Positions 7,268-15,926 of a DNA stretch of 64,000 nucleotides are shown piece by piece. The translations under genes and the position numbers were made by a program. Below the pieces are notes generated by a model. That model made no database searches and was not told the DNA's origin. It saw nothing but the letters and a program-made list of their open reading frames with translations. The stretch's first letter is position 1. The number at the start of each line of letters is the position of its first letter. Origin of the DNA: VRUE01 sp963699215 (lineage in GTDB: Bacteria > Actinomycetota > Thermoleophilia > Solirubrobacterales > 70-9); contig OY969422.1 in assembly GCA_963699215.1 (NCBI GenBank), forward strand, positions 62,001 through 126,000. Direction: 5' to 3'.

Positions 7268-9400
7268 ATGTTCGGGTGGGTCGCCGACCTGACCTGGAAG
7301 CACCCGAAGAAGGTGCTCGCCGCGGTCGGCCTCTTCACCCTGCTTGCCTTCACCCTCAGCAAAGACGTCCAGCAGCACCTGAAGGCGGCCGGCTTCAACG
7401 ATCCGGCCAGCGAGAGCTCCCAGGCACAGGAGCTGCTGATCGAGAAAACGGGTAGCGACGCCATGCCCGGGATCGTGGTGCGGATCGCGCCGCCGGCCGG
7501 AGAGGCGCGCCTGCCGCTTCGCTCGCCGGCGCTGCGCACGGAGACGCGGCGCCTCGCCGCCGAGCTGCTAGCGCTCGAAGGGGTCACCCGGGTCGAAGAC
7601 CCGCTCGCCGGCGGCTCGCCGCAGCTGATCGCTCCGGACCGGAGCTCCCTCCTGCTCAACGCCTACTTCTCCAGCAACGACGCGGAGGTGCTCACCAACG
7701 CCGCCGAGGTAGCGACGGAGGACCTTGGCTCGTCCAGGTTCGAGGTCACCGTGGGCGGCATCGCCGCGGGGTTCAACGAGACCAACGACACGCTCGAGGA
7801 GGACCTGGTCCGGGCCGAGCTGATCGCCTTCCCACTGCTGGCCCTGCTGCTGCTGATCGTCTTTCGGGGGGTCGTCGCGGCGTCGATCCCGCTGCTGGTG
7901 GGGATGGTCTCGGTCGGCGGCAGCTTCCTCGCCCTGTTGGTGATGTCGCAATTCGTCGACACCTCCGTCTTCGCCCTCAACATCACCACGGCAATGGGGC
8001 TTGGATTGGCCGTCGACTACGGCCTGCTCCTGGTCACTCGCTACCGCGAGGAGCTGGAGCGGGACGGGCCGAGCCGGGAGTCGCACCGCCGCCTCGTCGA
8101 GTCCGCCGGCCGCACGGTGGTCATCTCGGGCCTCACGGTGGCCGCCGCGATGGCGGCGCTAACGCTGCTGCCCCAGCGCTTCCTCTACTCGCTCGGCGCG
8201 GGCGGCGCGATCGTCTCGATCTTCGCCGCGCTCGGCGCGCTGCTGCTCGTGCCCGCGCTGCTGGCATTGCTCGGCGAGCGGGTCAACGCGCTCTCGCTGC
8301 GGCGCGGGCCGGCCGTCTCCGACGAATCGGGGGGCTGGTACCGGCTGGCTCGCGGCGTGATGCGCCGTCCGGTCGCGGTGGCGCTCTCCACCTCGGCCCT
8401 CCTGCTCCTCCTGGCGATTCCGGTCCTCAGCGTCAACTTGACCTTCCCGGGCACCGACACCATGCCCGCGGGCAATCCGTCGCGCGACGTGGTGGTGACG
8501 ATCGACCGCGACTACCCGAGCACGCTCGGCACCCCGATCCCCGTCGTAGTCGACGGGCCCGCTAACCCCGCCGAGCTGAACCGCCTCTCGCGGCGGATCG
8601 CCGCGATCGAGGGCATCTCCTACCCGGTTCCCTTCCGGCGCGTCGGCCCCGACCTGGCGGTTGCGAGCTTCGGCCTGACGGGGAGCTCCGACGAAGCGCT
8701 CGAGGACGAAGCGCAGGACGCCGTCAGGTCGATCCGCGCCTTGGACGAGCCGGCGCCGCTGCTGGTCTCCGGCTACACCTCCGAATTCCTCGACCTGAAG
8801 GAGAGCCTGGGCGAGAACCTCCCCCTCGTCGTCGGCATCATCGCCCTCACCACGCTGATCCTGCTCTTCATGCTGACCGGCTCGGTGGTGCTGCCGCTGA
8901 AGACCCTGCTGATGAACCTGCTGACGCTGGCGGGCACGCTGGGCGTGATCGTCGCCGCCTTCCAGTGGGGCCTGCTCGACGGGCCACTCGGCTACGACGG
9001 CCCAGACGGCATGGAGACCTCGACGCTGGTGCTGATGTTCGCGGTCATCTTCGGCCTCTCGACCGACTACGCCGTCCTCGTCCTAGCGCGAATCAAGGAG
9101 CTGCACGATTCCGGCCTGCCCAACGAAGAGGCGGTCGCCCGCGGGATCGCCCGCACCGGCAGGGTGATCAGCGCGGCCGGCCTTTGCCTTGCCGCAGTCT
9201 TCCTCGCCTTCACCACCAGCTCGATCTTCTTCATGAAGGAGGCGGGGGTCGGCTACGCAGCGGCGGTGCTGATCGACACGACGCTGGTCAGGGCGTTGTT
9301 GGTGCCGGCGCTGATGCGCCTCTTCGGCGACTGGAACTGGTGGGCGCCAGCGCCGCTGCGCCGCTTCCAGCAGCGCTTCGGCTTCTCCGAGGTTTCATAG
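7268..9400 (+). CDS. MMPL/RND-family membrane transporter 1
   Basis: A 710-residue MMPL-type transporter. The first membrane segment is at residues about 14-31, followed by an extracytoplasmic porter domain and a cluster of five helices. This arrangement is then repeated (FRGVVAASIPLLVG..., later GSVVLPLKTLLMNLL). Conserved charged membrane motifs GLAVDYGLLLVTRYREE and FGLSTDYAVLVLARIKE match the proton-relay helices of MmpL/HpnN proteins. Such proteins move lipids or lipid conjugates across the inner membrane. It begins 7 nt after the ferredoxin stop, so co-transcription is likely. It is a close paralogue of the gene at 16730 (shared WKHPK, KDV and HLKAAGF near the N terminus). Confidence 0.88.
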   Translation: MFGWVADLTWKHPKKVLAAVGLFTLLAFTLSKDVQQHLKAAGFNDPASESSQAQELLIEKTGSDAMPGIVVRIAPPAGEARLPLRSPALRTETRRLAAELLALEGVTRVEDPLAGGSPQLIAPDRSSLLLNAYFSSNDAEVLTNAAEVATEDLGSSRFEVTVGGIAAGFNETNDTLEEDLVRAELIAFPLLALLLLIVFRGVVAASIPLLVGMVSVGGSFLALLVMSQFVDTSVFALNITTAMGLGLAVDYGLLLVTRYREELERDGPSRESHRRLVESAGRTVVISGLTVAAAMAALTLLPQRFLYSLGAGGAIVSIFAALGALLLVPALLALLGERVNALSLRRGPAVSDESGGWYRLARGVMRRPVAVALSTSALLLLLAIPVLSVNLTFPGTDTMPAGNPSRDVVVTIDRDYPSTLGTPIPVVVDGPANPAELNRLSRRIAAIEGISYPVPFRRVGPDLAVASFGLTGSSDEALEDEAQDAVRSIRALDEPAPLLVSGYTSEFLDLKESLGENLPLVVGIIALTTLILLFMLTGSVVLPLKTLLMNLLTLAGTLGVIVAAFQWGLLDGPLGYDGPDGMETSTLVLMFAVIFGLSTDYAVLVLARIKELHDSGLPNEEAVARGIARTGRVISAAGLCLAAVFLAFTTSSIFFMKEAGVGYAAAVLIDTTLVRALLVPALMRLFGDWNWWAPAPLRRFQQRFGFSEVS

Positions 9401-9420
9401 CTGGCCCTGTGGGAACCGTC

Positions 9421-9473
9421 ACATAGATCTGGACATCGATCTATGTCTCAGTTACGTTTACATCGATCCATGT
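9421..9473. promoter_or_regulatory. Repeated operator boxes before the lipid operon
   Basis: Two near-identical 14-bp dyads, ACATCGATCTATGT (9433-9446) and ACATCGATCCATGT (9460-9473), lie 27 bp apart. An extra half ACATAGATC (9421-9429) makes a larger 26-bp dyad with the first. The consensus ACAT-N-GATC-N-ATGT suggests a dimeric TetR- or GntR-type repressor. The boxes precede the thiolase–fabG–maoC–acyl-CoA dehydrogenase operon. No dedicated regulator is adjacent. Confidence 0.7.
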
Positions 9474-9546
9474 AGCGGGTAACCGCGGCGGGAGGCGCTT
9501 GCCCCTGCACGCCCCCTATTGCACTCCAAATCGAAAGGCATGGACG

Positions 9547-10842
9547 TTGACTGACAGTCCCCGTCGCGTCGCCGTGGTCGGCGGCAACCGGATTCCCTTC
9601 GCACGCTCCAACTCGGTCTACTCGCGTGCCTCCAACCAGGACATGCTCACCACTGCGCTCGACGGCCTGGTCGAGCGCTTCTCGCTCGAGGGCGAGGCAC
9701 TCGGCGAGGTGGCCGGCGGCGCCGTGCTCAAGCACTCGCGCGACCGCGACCTGACCCGCGAGAGCGTGCTCGGCACGAGGCTCGCCCCCGAGACCCCCGC
9801 CTACGACGTGCAGCAGGCCTGCGGGACCGGTCTGGAGACGACGATCCTGGTCGCCAACAAGATCGCCCTCGGTCAGATCGACACCGGTATCGCCTGCGGC
9901 GCCGATACCACCTCGGACGCGCCGATCGGGCTCAACGAGGATCTGCGCGAGGTGCTGCTCGACGCCAACCGCGAGAAGTCGACCGCGGGGCGGCTGAAGC
10001 AGCTGACCCGGCTGCGCCCCGGCCACGTCGTTCCCTCGATCCCGCGCAACGAGGAGCCCCGCACCGGCCTCTCGATGGGCGAGCACTGCGCCGTGATGGC
10101 AAAGGAATGGGGTATCGACAGGGAGGAGCAAGACGAGCTCGCCGTCGCCAGCCACCACGGACTCGCCGCGGCCTACGAGCGCGGCTTCATGGATGACCTG
10201 GTCAGCCCCTACCTCGGCCTCGAGCGCGACCAAAACCTGCGGCCCGATTCCTCCACCGAGAAGCTGGCCAAGCTCGGGCCCGTCTTCGGCGGCGAGGACG
10301 GCACGATGACCGCCGCCAACTCGACCCCGCTCAGCGACGGCGCCTCGGCGGTGCTGCTGGCCAGCGAGGAGTGGGCGAAGGAGCGCGGCCTGCCGGTCCT
10401 GGCGTACTTCGTCGACGGCCAGACCGCGGCGATCGACCACGTGCACAAGCGCGAGGGCCTGCTGATGGCGCCCGCCTACGCGCTGCCGCGCATGCTCGAC
10501 CGCAACGGCATCCGCCTGCAGGACTTCGACCTCTACGAGATCCACGAGGCCTTCGCCGCGCAGGTGCTCTGCACGCTGCGCGCCTGGGAGGACGAGCGCT
10601 TCTGCCGCGACCGGCTCGGCCGCGAGAAGCCGCTCGGCGCGATCGACTGCGAGCGGCTCAACGTCAACGGCGGCTCGCTCGCCGCCGGCCATCCCTTCGC
10701 CGCCACCGGCGGTCGCATCGTCGCCTCGCTCGCCAAGGAGCTGCACGAGCGCGGCTCCGGCCGCGGCGCGATCAGCATCTGCGCCGCCGGCGGCCAGGGC
10801 GTCGTCGCAATCCTCGAGAGCGCCGGGGGGACGGGGCGATGA
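9547..10842 (+). CDS. Thiolase (FadA2/FadI-type acetyl-CoA acyltransferase)
   Basis: A 431-residue thiolase that cleaves or condenses 3-ketoacyl-CoA with CoA. Nucleophile Cys92 lies in YDVQQACGTGLET. The His motifs are HEAFAAQ and NGGSLAAGHPFAATGG, and the second catalytic Cys is in SICAAGGQG (C-A-A instead of the usual C-I-G). TTG at 9547 is chosen as start because GAAAGG lies 8 nt upstream and the resulting N terminus (MTDSPRRVAVVGG) is the family norm; the frame is open further upstream to 9499. It is the first gene of a five-gene lipid operon and overlaps the next gene by ATGA. The homologous pair in mycobacteria is fadA2 with fabG4. Confidence 0.88.
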   Translation: MTDSPRRVAVVGGNRIPFARSNSVYSRASNQDMLTTALDGLVERFSLEGEALGEVAGGAVLKHSRDRDLTRESVLGTRLAPETPAYDVQQACGTGLETTILVANKIALGQIDTGIACGADTTSDAPIGLNEDLREVLLDANREKSTAGRLKQLTRLRPGHVVPSIPRNEEPRTGLSMGEHCAVMAKEWGIDREEQDELAVASHHGLAAAYERGFMDDLVSPYLGLERDQNLRPDSSTEKLAKLGPVFGGEDGTMTAANSTPLSDGASAVLLASEEWAKERGLPVLAYFVDGQTAAIDHVHKREGLLMAPAYALPRMLDRNGIRLQDFDLYEIHEAFAAQVLCTLRAWEDERFCRDRLGREKPLGAIDCERLNVNGGSLAAGHPFAATGGRIVASLAKELHERGSGRGAISICAAGGQGVVAILESAGGTGR

Positions 10843-12161
10843 GCGACCTCTACGCGCAGCTGGTCAACTCGCCCCCCGGGCGCCTGATCGCCCCCCGGGT
10901 CGGCCTTCCTCGTCCGACCGAGCTGGAGCGGCGCTCGCCCGGCGACGCCGCGAGCGCTGGCGCCGCCCTGGCCGGTGCGGCGCCCGGCGGGCGGCTCGGC
11001 AAGGCGCTGGAGCGGTTGCTGGCAGCGATCGGCGCGGCGCGGCCGGAGCGCTCCGACAGCCCGGTCAAGGCGCTGGTCTTCGACGCGACCGGGATCTCCG
11101 ACTCGACCGAGCTGGTCGAGCTGCAGCGCTTCTTCCACCCCAACGTGAAGCGAGTCCAGCCGTCGGGCCGGGTCGTCGTGCTCGGCACGCCACCCGCCGG
11201 GCTGCCGCCACGCGCGGCGACCGCGCAACGGGCGCTGGAGGGCTTCACCCGCTCGCTCGGCAAGGAGGTCGGCCGCGGCATCGCCGTGCAGCTCGTCTAC
11301 GCCGAGCCCGGCGCCGAGGACCAGCTCGACTCGACCCTGCGCTTCCTCCTCTCCCCCCGCTCCGCCTACGTCTCCGGCCAGGTGGTGCGGATCGGGCCAG
11401 GCGTCGCCAAGACCCCAGAGCTCGACTGGGAGCGGCCGCTGGCGGGCAGGCGGGCATTGGTGACCGGCGCCTCGCGCGGAATCGGTGAGGCGATCGCCGC
11501 GACCCTGCACCGCGACGGCGCCGAGCTCGTCCTGCTCGACGTGCCGGCGCTCTCGGATGACCTGAAGGCCGTCGCCGGGCGGCTCGGCGCGGAGACGATC
11601 GAGCTCGACATCACCGACGAGGGCGCGCCTGCTGCGATCGCCGAGCACCTCTCCGCTGGCGTCGACGCCGTCGTCCACAACGCCGGGGTCACCCGCGACC
11701 GCACGATCGCCAAGATGCCGGAGGACCGCTGGGCCTCGCTGATGGAGATCAACCTCTCCAGCGAGGAGCGGATCGACGACGAGCTGCTCGCCCGCGACCT
11801 GCTGCGCGAGAACGGCCGCATCGTCTGCGTCTCCTCGATGAGCGGCATCGCCGGCAACTCCGGCCAGACCAACTACGCGACCTCGAAGGCCGGCGTGATC
11901 GGCATGGTCGAAGCGCTGGCGCCGGAGCTGGCCAAGCGAGGCGCGACGATCAACGCCGTCGCCCCCGGCTTCATCGAGACGCAGATGACCGACGCGATGC
12001 CGATCCCGATCCGCGAAGCCGGCCGCCGCATGAACAGCATGTCGCAGGGCGGGCTGCCCGTCGACGTCGCCGAGACGATCGCCTGGCTCGCCAGCCCGGC
12101 CTCGACCGGGGTCAACGGAAACGTCGTCCGCGTCTGCGGCCAGAGCCTGTTGGGAGCTTAG
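10839..12161 (+). CDS. fabG4: FabG4-type 3-oxoacyl-CoA/ACP reductase
   Basis: A 440-residue high-molecular-weight FabG. Residues 1 to about 195 form a degenerate flavodoxin-like Rossmann domain without a usable nucleotide motif. Residues 203-440 are an SDR reductase with TGASRGIG (209-216), NAG and the catalytic Ser/Tyr/Lys (SSMSG...NYATSK). It ends with the characteristic VRVCGQSLLGA. Mycobacterial FabG4 with this architecture reduces 3-oxoacyl-CoA with NADH. It is coupled to the thiolase by an ATGA overlap. Its stop codon TAG is the outer edge of a 165-bp imperfect palindrome that fills the gap to the next gene. Confidence 0.88.
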   Translation: MSDLYAQLVNSPPGRLIAPRVGLPRPTELERRSPGDAASAGAALAGAAPGGRLGKALERLLAAIGAARPERSDSPVKALVFDATGISDSTELVELQRFFHPNVKRVQPSGRVVVLGTPPAGLPPRAATAQRALEGFTRSLGKEVGRGIAVQLVYAEPGAEDQLDSTLRFLLSPRSAYVSGQVVRIGPGVAKTPELDWERPLAGRRALVTGASRGIGEAIAATLHRDGAELVLLDVPALSDDLKAVAGRLGAETIELDITDEGAPAAIAEHLSAGVDAVVHNAGVTRDRTIAKMPEDRWASLMEINLSSEERIDDELLARDLLRENGRIVCVSSMSGIAGNSGQTNYATSKAGVIGMVEALAPELAKRGATINAVAPGFIETQMTDAMPIPIREAGRRMNSMSQGGLPVDVAETIAWLASPASTGVNGNVVRVCGQSLLGA

Positions 12162-12324
12162 ATGGCCAACCCCGCAACCCCGCACACCTGGATGACGCGC
12201 GTGGCGCTGCGCATCTCTGCGTCCTCGGGTTTGCCTTTGCAACCAGCAAAGGCTGCACCCTGCGTCCTTGATCTGCTTGGCCACACGCGCCCCCAGGCGC
12301 ACGCGGCCGCGGAGTTGGCCATCT
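12160..12324. repeat. 165-bp imperfect palindrome between fabG4 and maoC
   Basis: The terminal arms AGATGGCCAACCCCGC (12160-12175) and GCGGAGTTGGCCATCT (12309-12324) are inverted copies with one mismatch. The centre is a perfect hairpin, GCCTTTGC-AACCA-GCAAAGGC (12233-12253). The intervening arms also align as inverted copies with scattered differences. The element runs from the fabG4 stop codon to the base before the maoC ATG. It resembles a small inverted-repeat element or a structured RNA. Confidence 0.8.
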
Positions 12325-12325
12325 G

Positions 12326-13285
12326 ATGGCGACGCGCACGCTCGACAGCCCGCCGGCCATCCTGCCGCTCTACGCGCGCGCGGCGGCGCCGCTGATCCCC
12401 GGCGCCTCGCTGCTGCCCTTCGTGCCGGGTCGCGGCAAGGACGTTCCCGACCTGGAGCTGGAGCTGACCGGCGTGCGGCCCGACCCCGACGAGGTCGCCG
12501 CCTACGCCCGCGTCTGCGGCTTCTCCCTGCGCGACCACCTGCCGCCCACCTACCCGCACGTGCTCGCCTTCCCTCTGCACATGGCGGTGATGGCCGACGG
12601 CCGCTTCCCCTTCGGCGCGGTCGGGCTGGTCCACGTCGAGAACCGGATCGTCCAGCATCGGCGAATCGGCCTCGGTGAGGAGCTGAAGCTCGTCGTCCGC
12701 CCGACCCCGCTGCAGCCTCACAAAAGCGGCCAGACCTTTGGCCTTGTCACCGAGGCATGGGCCGGACAGCAGAAGGTCTGGGAGTCGGTAAGCACGATGC
12801 TGCGCCGCCGCGGCGGCGGCGAACAGCCCGCCGACGGGACGAAAACCCACCGTATAGGGCCGTTTTCGGCCCATCGGCGCGAGGACGAAGAGTCTGGGCT
12901 CACGCCGAGCGCCGAGTGGCGGCTCGGGGGCGATCTGGGGCGACGCTACGCCGCCGTCTCCGGCGACCGCAACCCGATCCACATGCACGCGCTGACCGCG
13001 AAGCCGCTCGGCTTCCCCAGCGCGATCGCGCACGGGATGTGGACCAAGGCCCGCTGCCTGGCGGCGCTCGAGGGACGCCTGCCCGACGCCTTCGCCGTGG
13101 AGGTGCGCTTCCGCAAGCCGATCCGGCTGCCGGGCAAAGTCGAGCTTCTCAGCGACGTCGAGGGCAACGAGATCGAGTTCTCGGTCCGCGACGCGAAGCG
13201 ACACGCCCCTCACCTCGACGGCAGCGTGAAGCCGGTCGACACGAAAACCGAACCCACCGAGAACAGCGGGAGGAAATCCAAGTGA
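12326..13285 (+). CDS. MaoC-like double-hotdog dehydratase (HtdX-like)
   Basis: A 319-residue (R)-specific enoyl-CoA hydratase/3-hydroxyacyl dehydratase. It has two hotdog folds. The N-terminal half lacks the catalytic signature. The C-terminal half has YAAVSGDRNPIHMHALTAK with the Asp/His pair and AIAHGMWTKA. The gene order thiolase–FabG4–MaoC matches mycobacterial fadA2–fabG4–htdX. Residues about 171-183, between the two folds, are encoded by a short palindrome that looks like an in-frame insertion. The last codons overlap the next gene (GTGA). No clear ribosome site precedes the ATG, which follows the long palindrome directly. Confidence 0.85.
   Translation: MATRTLDSPPAILPLYARAAAPLIPGASLLPFVPGRGKDVPDLELELTGVRPDPDEVAAYARVCGFSLRDHLPPTYPHVLAFPLHMAVMADGRFPFGAVGLVHVENRIVQHRRIGLGEELKLVVRPTPLQPHKSGQTFGLVTEAWAGQQKVWESVSTMLRRRGGGEQPADGTKTHRIGPFSAHRREDEESGLTPSAEWRLGGDLGRRYAAVSGDRNPIHMHALTAKPLGFPSAIAHGMWTKARCLAALEGRLPDAFAVEVRFRKPIRLPGKVELLSDVEGNEIEFSVRDAKRHAPHLDGSVKPVDTKTEPTENSGRKSK
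12836..12872. repeat. In-frame palindrome in the maoC interdomain linker
   Basis: GGG-A-CGAAAAC (12836-12846) pairs with GTTTTCG-G-CCC (12862-12872). After two mismatched bases the inner part is ACC, loop GTATA, GGG. It lies in frame between the two hotdog domains and shares its apex motif with the pabC palindrome. Confidence 0.65.
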
Positions 13286-14622
13286 ACGGCAACGGCAAAG
13301 GCAGCACGGGAGTGGCCGAGCGCAGCATGGGCTACGGCCTGCGGGCGCTCAACTGGCTCGCCGGCTCGGACCTGCTCGACCGGATCCGCGTCCGCAAGCA
13401 GGTCGAGCGGGCGCTCTTCCAGGGCACCAAGAGCGGCTTCCGCTCGGCGACCGCCGCCGGGCGCACCTTCAAGGCCGCACAGAAGCTCACCCGGCCGGCG
13501 CGGCAGGCGACAGGCAAGCCGCGCAGCCTCTTCGACATCAGCCCCGACGACGAGCAGCAGATGTTCCAGGAGGCGGTGAGCGACTTCGCCGCGGCGAAGG
13601 TCCGCCCCGCCGCCCATGGGGCCGACGCCGAGCGCGCGATCCCCGCCGAGCTGCTGGCGCAGGCGAACGAGCTCGGCGTCAACATGCTCGGCATCCCCGA
13701 GGAGCTGGGCGGCGTGATGCACGAGCAGGCGGCGACGACCAGCGCCCTGATCGGCGAGGCGCTCGCCCACGGGGACATGGGCATCGCCTACGCCGTCCTC
13801 GCCCCTGGCGCCGTCGCCACCGCGATCGGCCACTGGGGCACGGCCGAGCAAGAGGCGACCTACCTGCCCGCCTTCAGCGGCGAGGACCTGCCAGCCGCCG
13901 CCCTGGCCATGCTCGAGCCACGGCCGCTCTTCGACCCGCTGAAGCTGGAGACGACCGCGCGTCGCGATGGTGAGGACTGGGTCCTCGCCGGCGCCAAGTC
14001 GCTGGTCGCTCGCGCCACCGAGTGCGAGCTCTTCCTCGTCGCCGCCGAGGCCGAGGGGCTGGGACCGGCACTGTTCGTGATCGAGTCCGGCGCCAAGGGC
14101 CTCTCGGTCCAGGACGAGCCGGCGATGGGCCTGCGGCCCGCCGCCACCGGTCGCCTGCTGCTCGAGGACGTCCGCCTGCCGAGCAGCGCGCTGCTCGGCG
14201 AGGGCGACCGCGACTCATATGTCGAGTGCATGCAGCGGGCGCGAATCGCCTGGTGCGCGCTCGCCGTCGGTGCCTCGCAGGCGGTCCTCGACTACGTCAT
14301 CCCCTACGTCAACGAGCGCACCGCCTTCGGCGAGCCGATCTCCAACCGCCAGGCCGTCGCCTTCGGCGTCTCCGACATCGGCATCGAGAGCGCCGGCATG
14401 CGGCTGGCCACCTACCGCGCCGCCAGCCGTGCCGATCAGGGACAGGACTTCGGCCGCGAGGCGGCGCTGGCGCGCAAGCTCTGCGCCGCCAAGGGGATGG
14501 AGATCGGCTCCGAAGGGGTGCAGCTGCTCGGCGGCCACGGATTCGTCAAGGAGCACCCGGTCGAGCGCTGGTACCGAGACCTGCGAGCAGCGGGCGTGAT
14601 GGAGGGCGCCCTGCTCGTCTAG
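13282..14622 (+). CDS. Acyl-CoA dehydrogenase (FadE24-like)
   Basis: A 446-residue acyl-CoA dehydrogenase with an N-terminal extension of about 90 residues before the usual fold. The start is GTG, overlapping the maoC stop (GTGA), with a strong GGGAGGA 6-10 nt upstream. Family features include the mid-domain loop preceding ALAMLEP, DEPAMGLRPAATGRLLLEDV, and the C-terminal helical domain ending QLLGGHGFVKEHPVERWYRD. FAD-linked enzymes of this family introduce the alpha-beta double bond in acyl-CoA. The substitution of TEP by LEP in the flavin loop and the tandem partner dehydrogenase downstream suggest that the two may form a heteromeric enzyme, as known for several actinobacterial FadE pairs. 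Confidence 0.82.
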   Translation: MNGNGKGSTGVAERSMGYGLRALNWLAGSDLLDRIRVRKQVERALFQGTKSGFRSATAAGRTFKAAQKLTRPARQATGKPRSLFDISPDDEQQMFQEAVSDFAAAKVRPAAHGADAERAIPAELLAQANELGVNMLGIPEELGGVMHEQAATTSALIGEALAHGDMGIAYAVLAPGAVATAIGHWGTAEQEATYLPAFSGEDLPAAALAMLEPRPLFDPLKLETTARRDGEDWVLAGAKSLVARATECELFLVAAEAEGLGPALFVIESGAKGLSVQDEPAMGLRPAATGRLLLEDVRLPSSALLGEGDRDSYVECMQRARIAWCALAVGASQAVLDYVIPYVNERTAFGEPISNRQAVAFGVSDIGIESAGMRLATYRAASRADQGQDFGREAALARKLCAAKGMEIGSEGVQLLGGHGFVKEHPVERWYRDLRAAGVMEGALLV

Positions 14623-14653
14623 GCCCCGCCGAGACTCGAAGCGAAAGGCAATC

Positions 14654-15868
14654 ATGATCAACCTCGAGATACCGAAGAAGTTCAAGCCACTGGCCAGTCA
14701 GGCCAACCAGGTCGCGACCGAGGTCTTCCGGCCGATCTCGCGCAAGTACGACGAGGCCGAGCACTCTTACCCCAAAGAGCTCGACATGCTCGCCTCGCTG
14801 ATCGACGGGATGAACGAGGGCTCCGACATCGGCGGCGCTGGTGCCGCGGGCGTGCGCCGCGACACGAGCGACAACGGCGACGGCGGCAACCGCAACGGCT
14901 CCAACCTCTCCACCGTGCTCGGCATCGTCGAGCTCTGCTGGGGCGACGTCGGCCTGCTGCTCTCGATGCCCCGCCAGGGCCTCGGCAACTCGGCGATCGC
15001 CTCGGTGGCAACCGAGGAGCAGCTCGAGCGCTACGGCAGCAAGTGGGCGGCGATGGCGATCACCGAGCCGGAGGCCGGCTCGGACTCGGCGGCCATCCGC
15101 ACCACCGCCAAGCTCGACGGCGACGAGTACGTGCTCAACGGCGAGAAGATCTTCGTCACCTCGGGCGACCGGGCCGACCTGATCGTGGTCTGGGCCTCGC
15201 TCGATCCCTCGAAGGGAAGGGCGGCGATCAAGTCGTTCATCGTCGAGCGCGACAACCCCGGCCTGAAGCTGGACCGGCTCGAGCACAAGCTCGGCATCCG
15301 CGCCTCCGACACCGCCAACTTCACCCTGCAGGACTGCCGGGTGCCGAAAGAGGCGCTGCTTGGCAGCTCCGAGGTCGTGGACAAGCAGGGCTTCGGCGGC
15401 GCAATGCAGACCTTCGACAACACGCGGCCGCTGGTCGCGGCGATGGCCGTAGGTGTCGCCCGTGCCTCGCTCGAGCGGGCACGAGAGTGCCTGGCTGAGG
15501 CCGGAGTCGAGATCGACTACGCGCTACCAGCCCTCTCCCAGCCGGCCGCCGTCTCGCGCTACCTGGAGATGGAGGCCGACTTCGAGGCGGCGCGGCTGCT
15601 GACGCTGCAGGCGGCCTGGATGGCCGACAACGGCAAGCCGAACTCGCTGCAGGCCTCGATGGCCAAGGCGAAGGCCGGTCGCACCTGCGTCGACGTGGCG
15701 CTCGGCTGTGTCGAGCTATGCGGCGCCGTCGGCTACGGCGAGGACGAGCTGCTGGAGAAGTGGGCGCGCGACGCCAAGATCCTCGACATCTTCGAGGGCA
15801 CGCAGCAGATCCAGCTGCTTATCGTCGCCCGCCAGCTGCTCGGCAAGAGCTCAGCCGAACTGCGCTAG
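14654..15868 (+). CDS. Acyl-CoA dehydrogenase (FadE23-like)
   Basis: A 404-residue acyl-CoA dehydrogenase and the last gene of the lipid operon. It has AITEPEAGSDSAAIRTTA (flavin and substrate loop), GEKIFVTSG, LGIRASDTANFTLQDCRVP and the C-terminal KILDIFEGTQQIQ with the Glu that acts as catalytic base in many family members. GAAAGG precedes the ATG at a good distance. It strongly resembles mycobacterial FadE23, whose gene is adjacent to fadE24 there too. A long perfect hairpin starts 12 bp after the stop, between this gene and the convergent regulator. Confidence 0.87.
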   Translation: MINLEIPKKFKPLASQANQVATEVFRPISRKYDEAEHSYPKELDMLASLIDGMNEGSDIGGAGAAGVRRDTSDNGDGGNRNGSNLSTVLGIVELCWGDVGLLLSMPRQGLGNSAIASVATEEQLERYGSKWAAMAITEPEAGSDSAAIRTTAKLDGDEYVLNGEKIFVTSGDRADLIVVWASLDPSKGRAAIKSFIVERDNPGLKLDRLEHKLGIRASDTANFTLQDCRVPKEALLGSSEVVDKQGFGGAMQTFDNTRPLVAAMAVGVARASLERARECLAEAGVEIDYALPALSQPAAVSRYLEMEADFEAARLLTLQAAWMADNGKPNSLQASMAKAKAGRTCVDVALGCVELCGAVGYGEDELLEKWARDAKILDIFEGTQQIQLLIVARQLLGKSSAELR

Positions 15869-15879
15869 CGATACTCGCC

Positions 15880-15926
15880 GCGAATCTGCATTTATGGGCG
15901 CTGGAGGCGCCCAAATGCAGATTCGC
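15880..15926. terminator. Palindrome between convergent genes
   Basis: GCGAATCTGCATTT (15880-15893) pairs with 15913-15926, and inner GGGCGC (15896-15901) pairs with GCGCCC (15907-15912) with a two-base bulge. It lies between the acyl-CoA dehydrogenase and HxlR stops and could stop transcription in both directions, though no T-run follows. Confidence 0.65.

Noticed and set aside
12160..12324. The fabG4–maoC palindrome as a classical IS-derived MITE
   Set aside because: No target-site duplication is visible and the arms are too diverged to match a transposase family. Reported as an unclassified palindrome.
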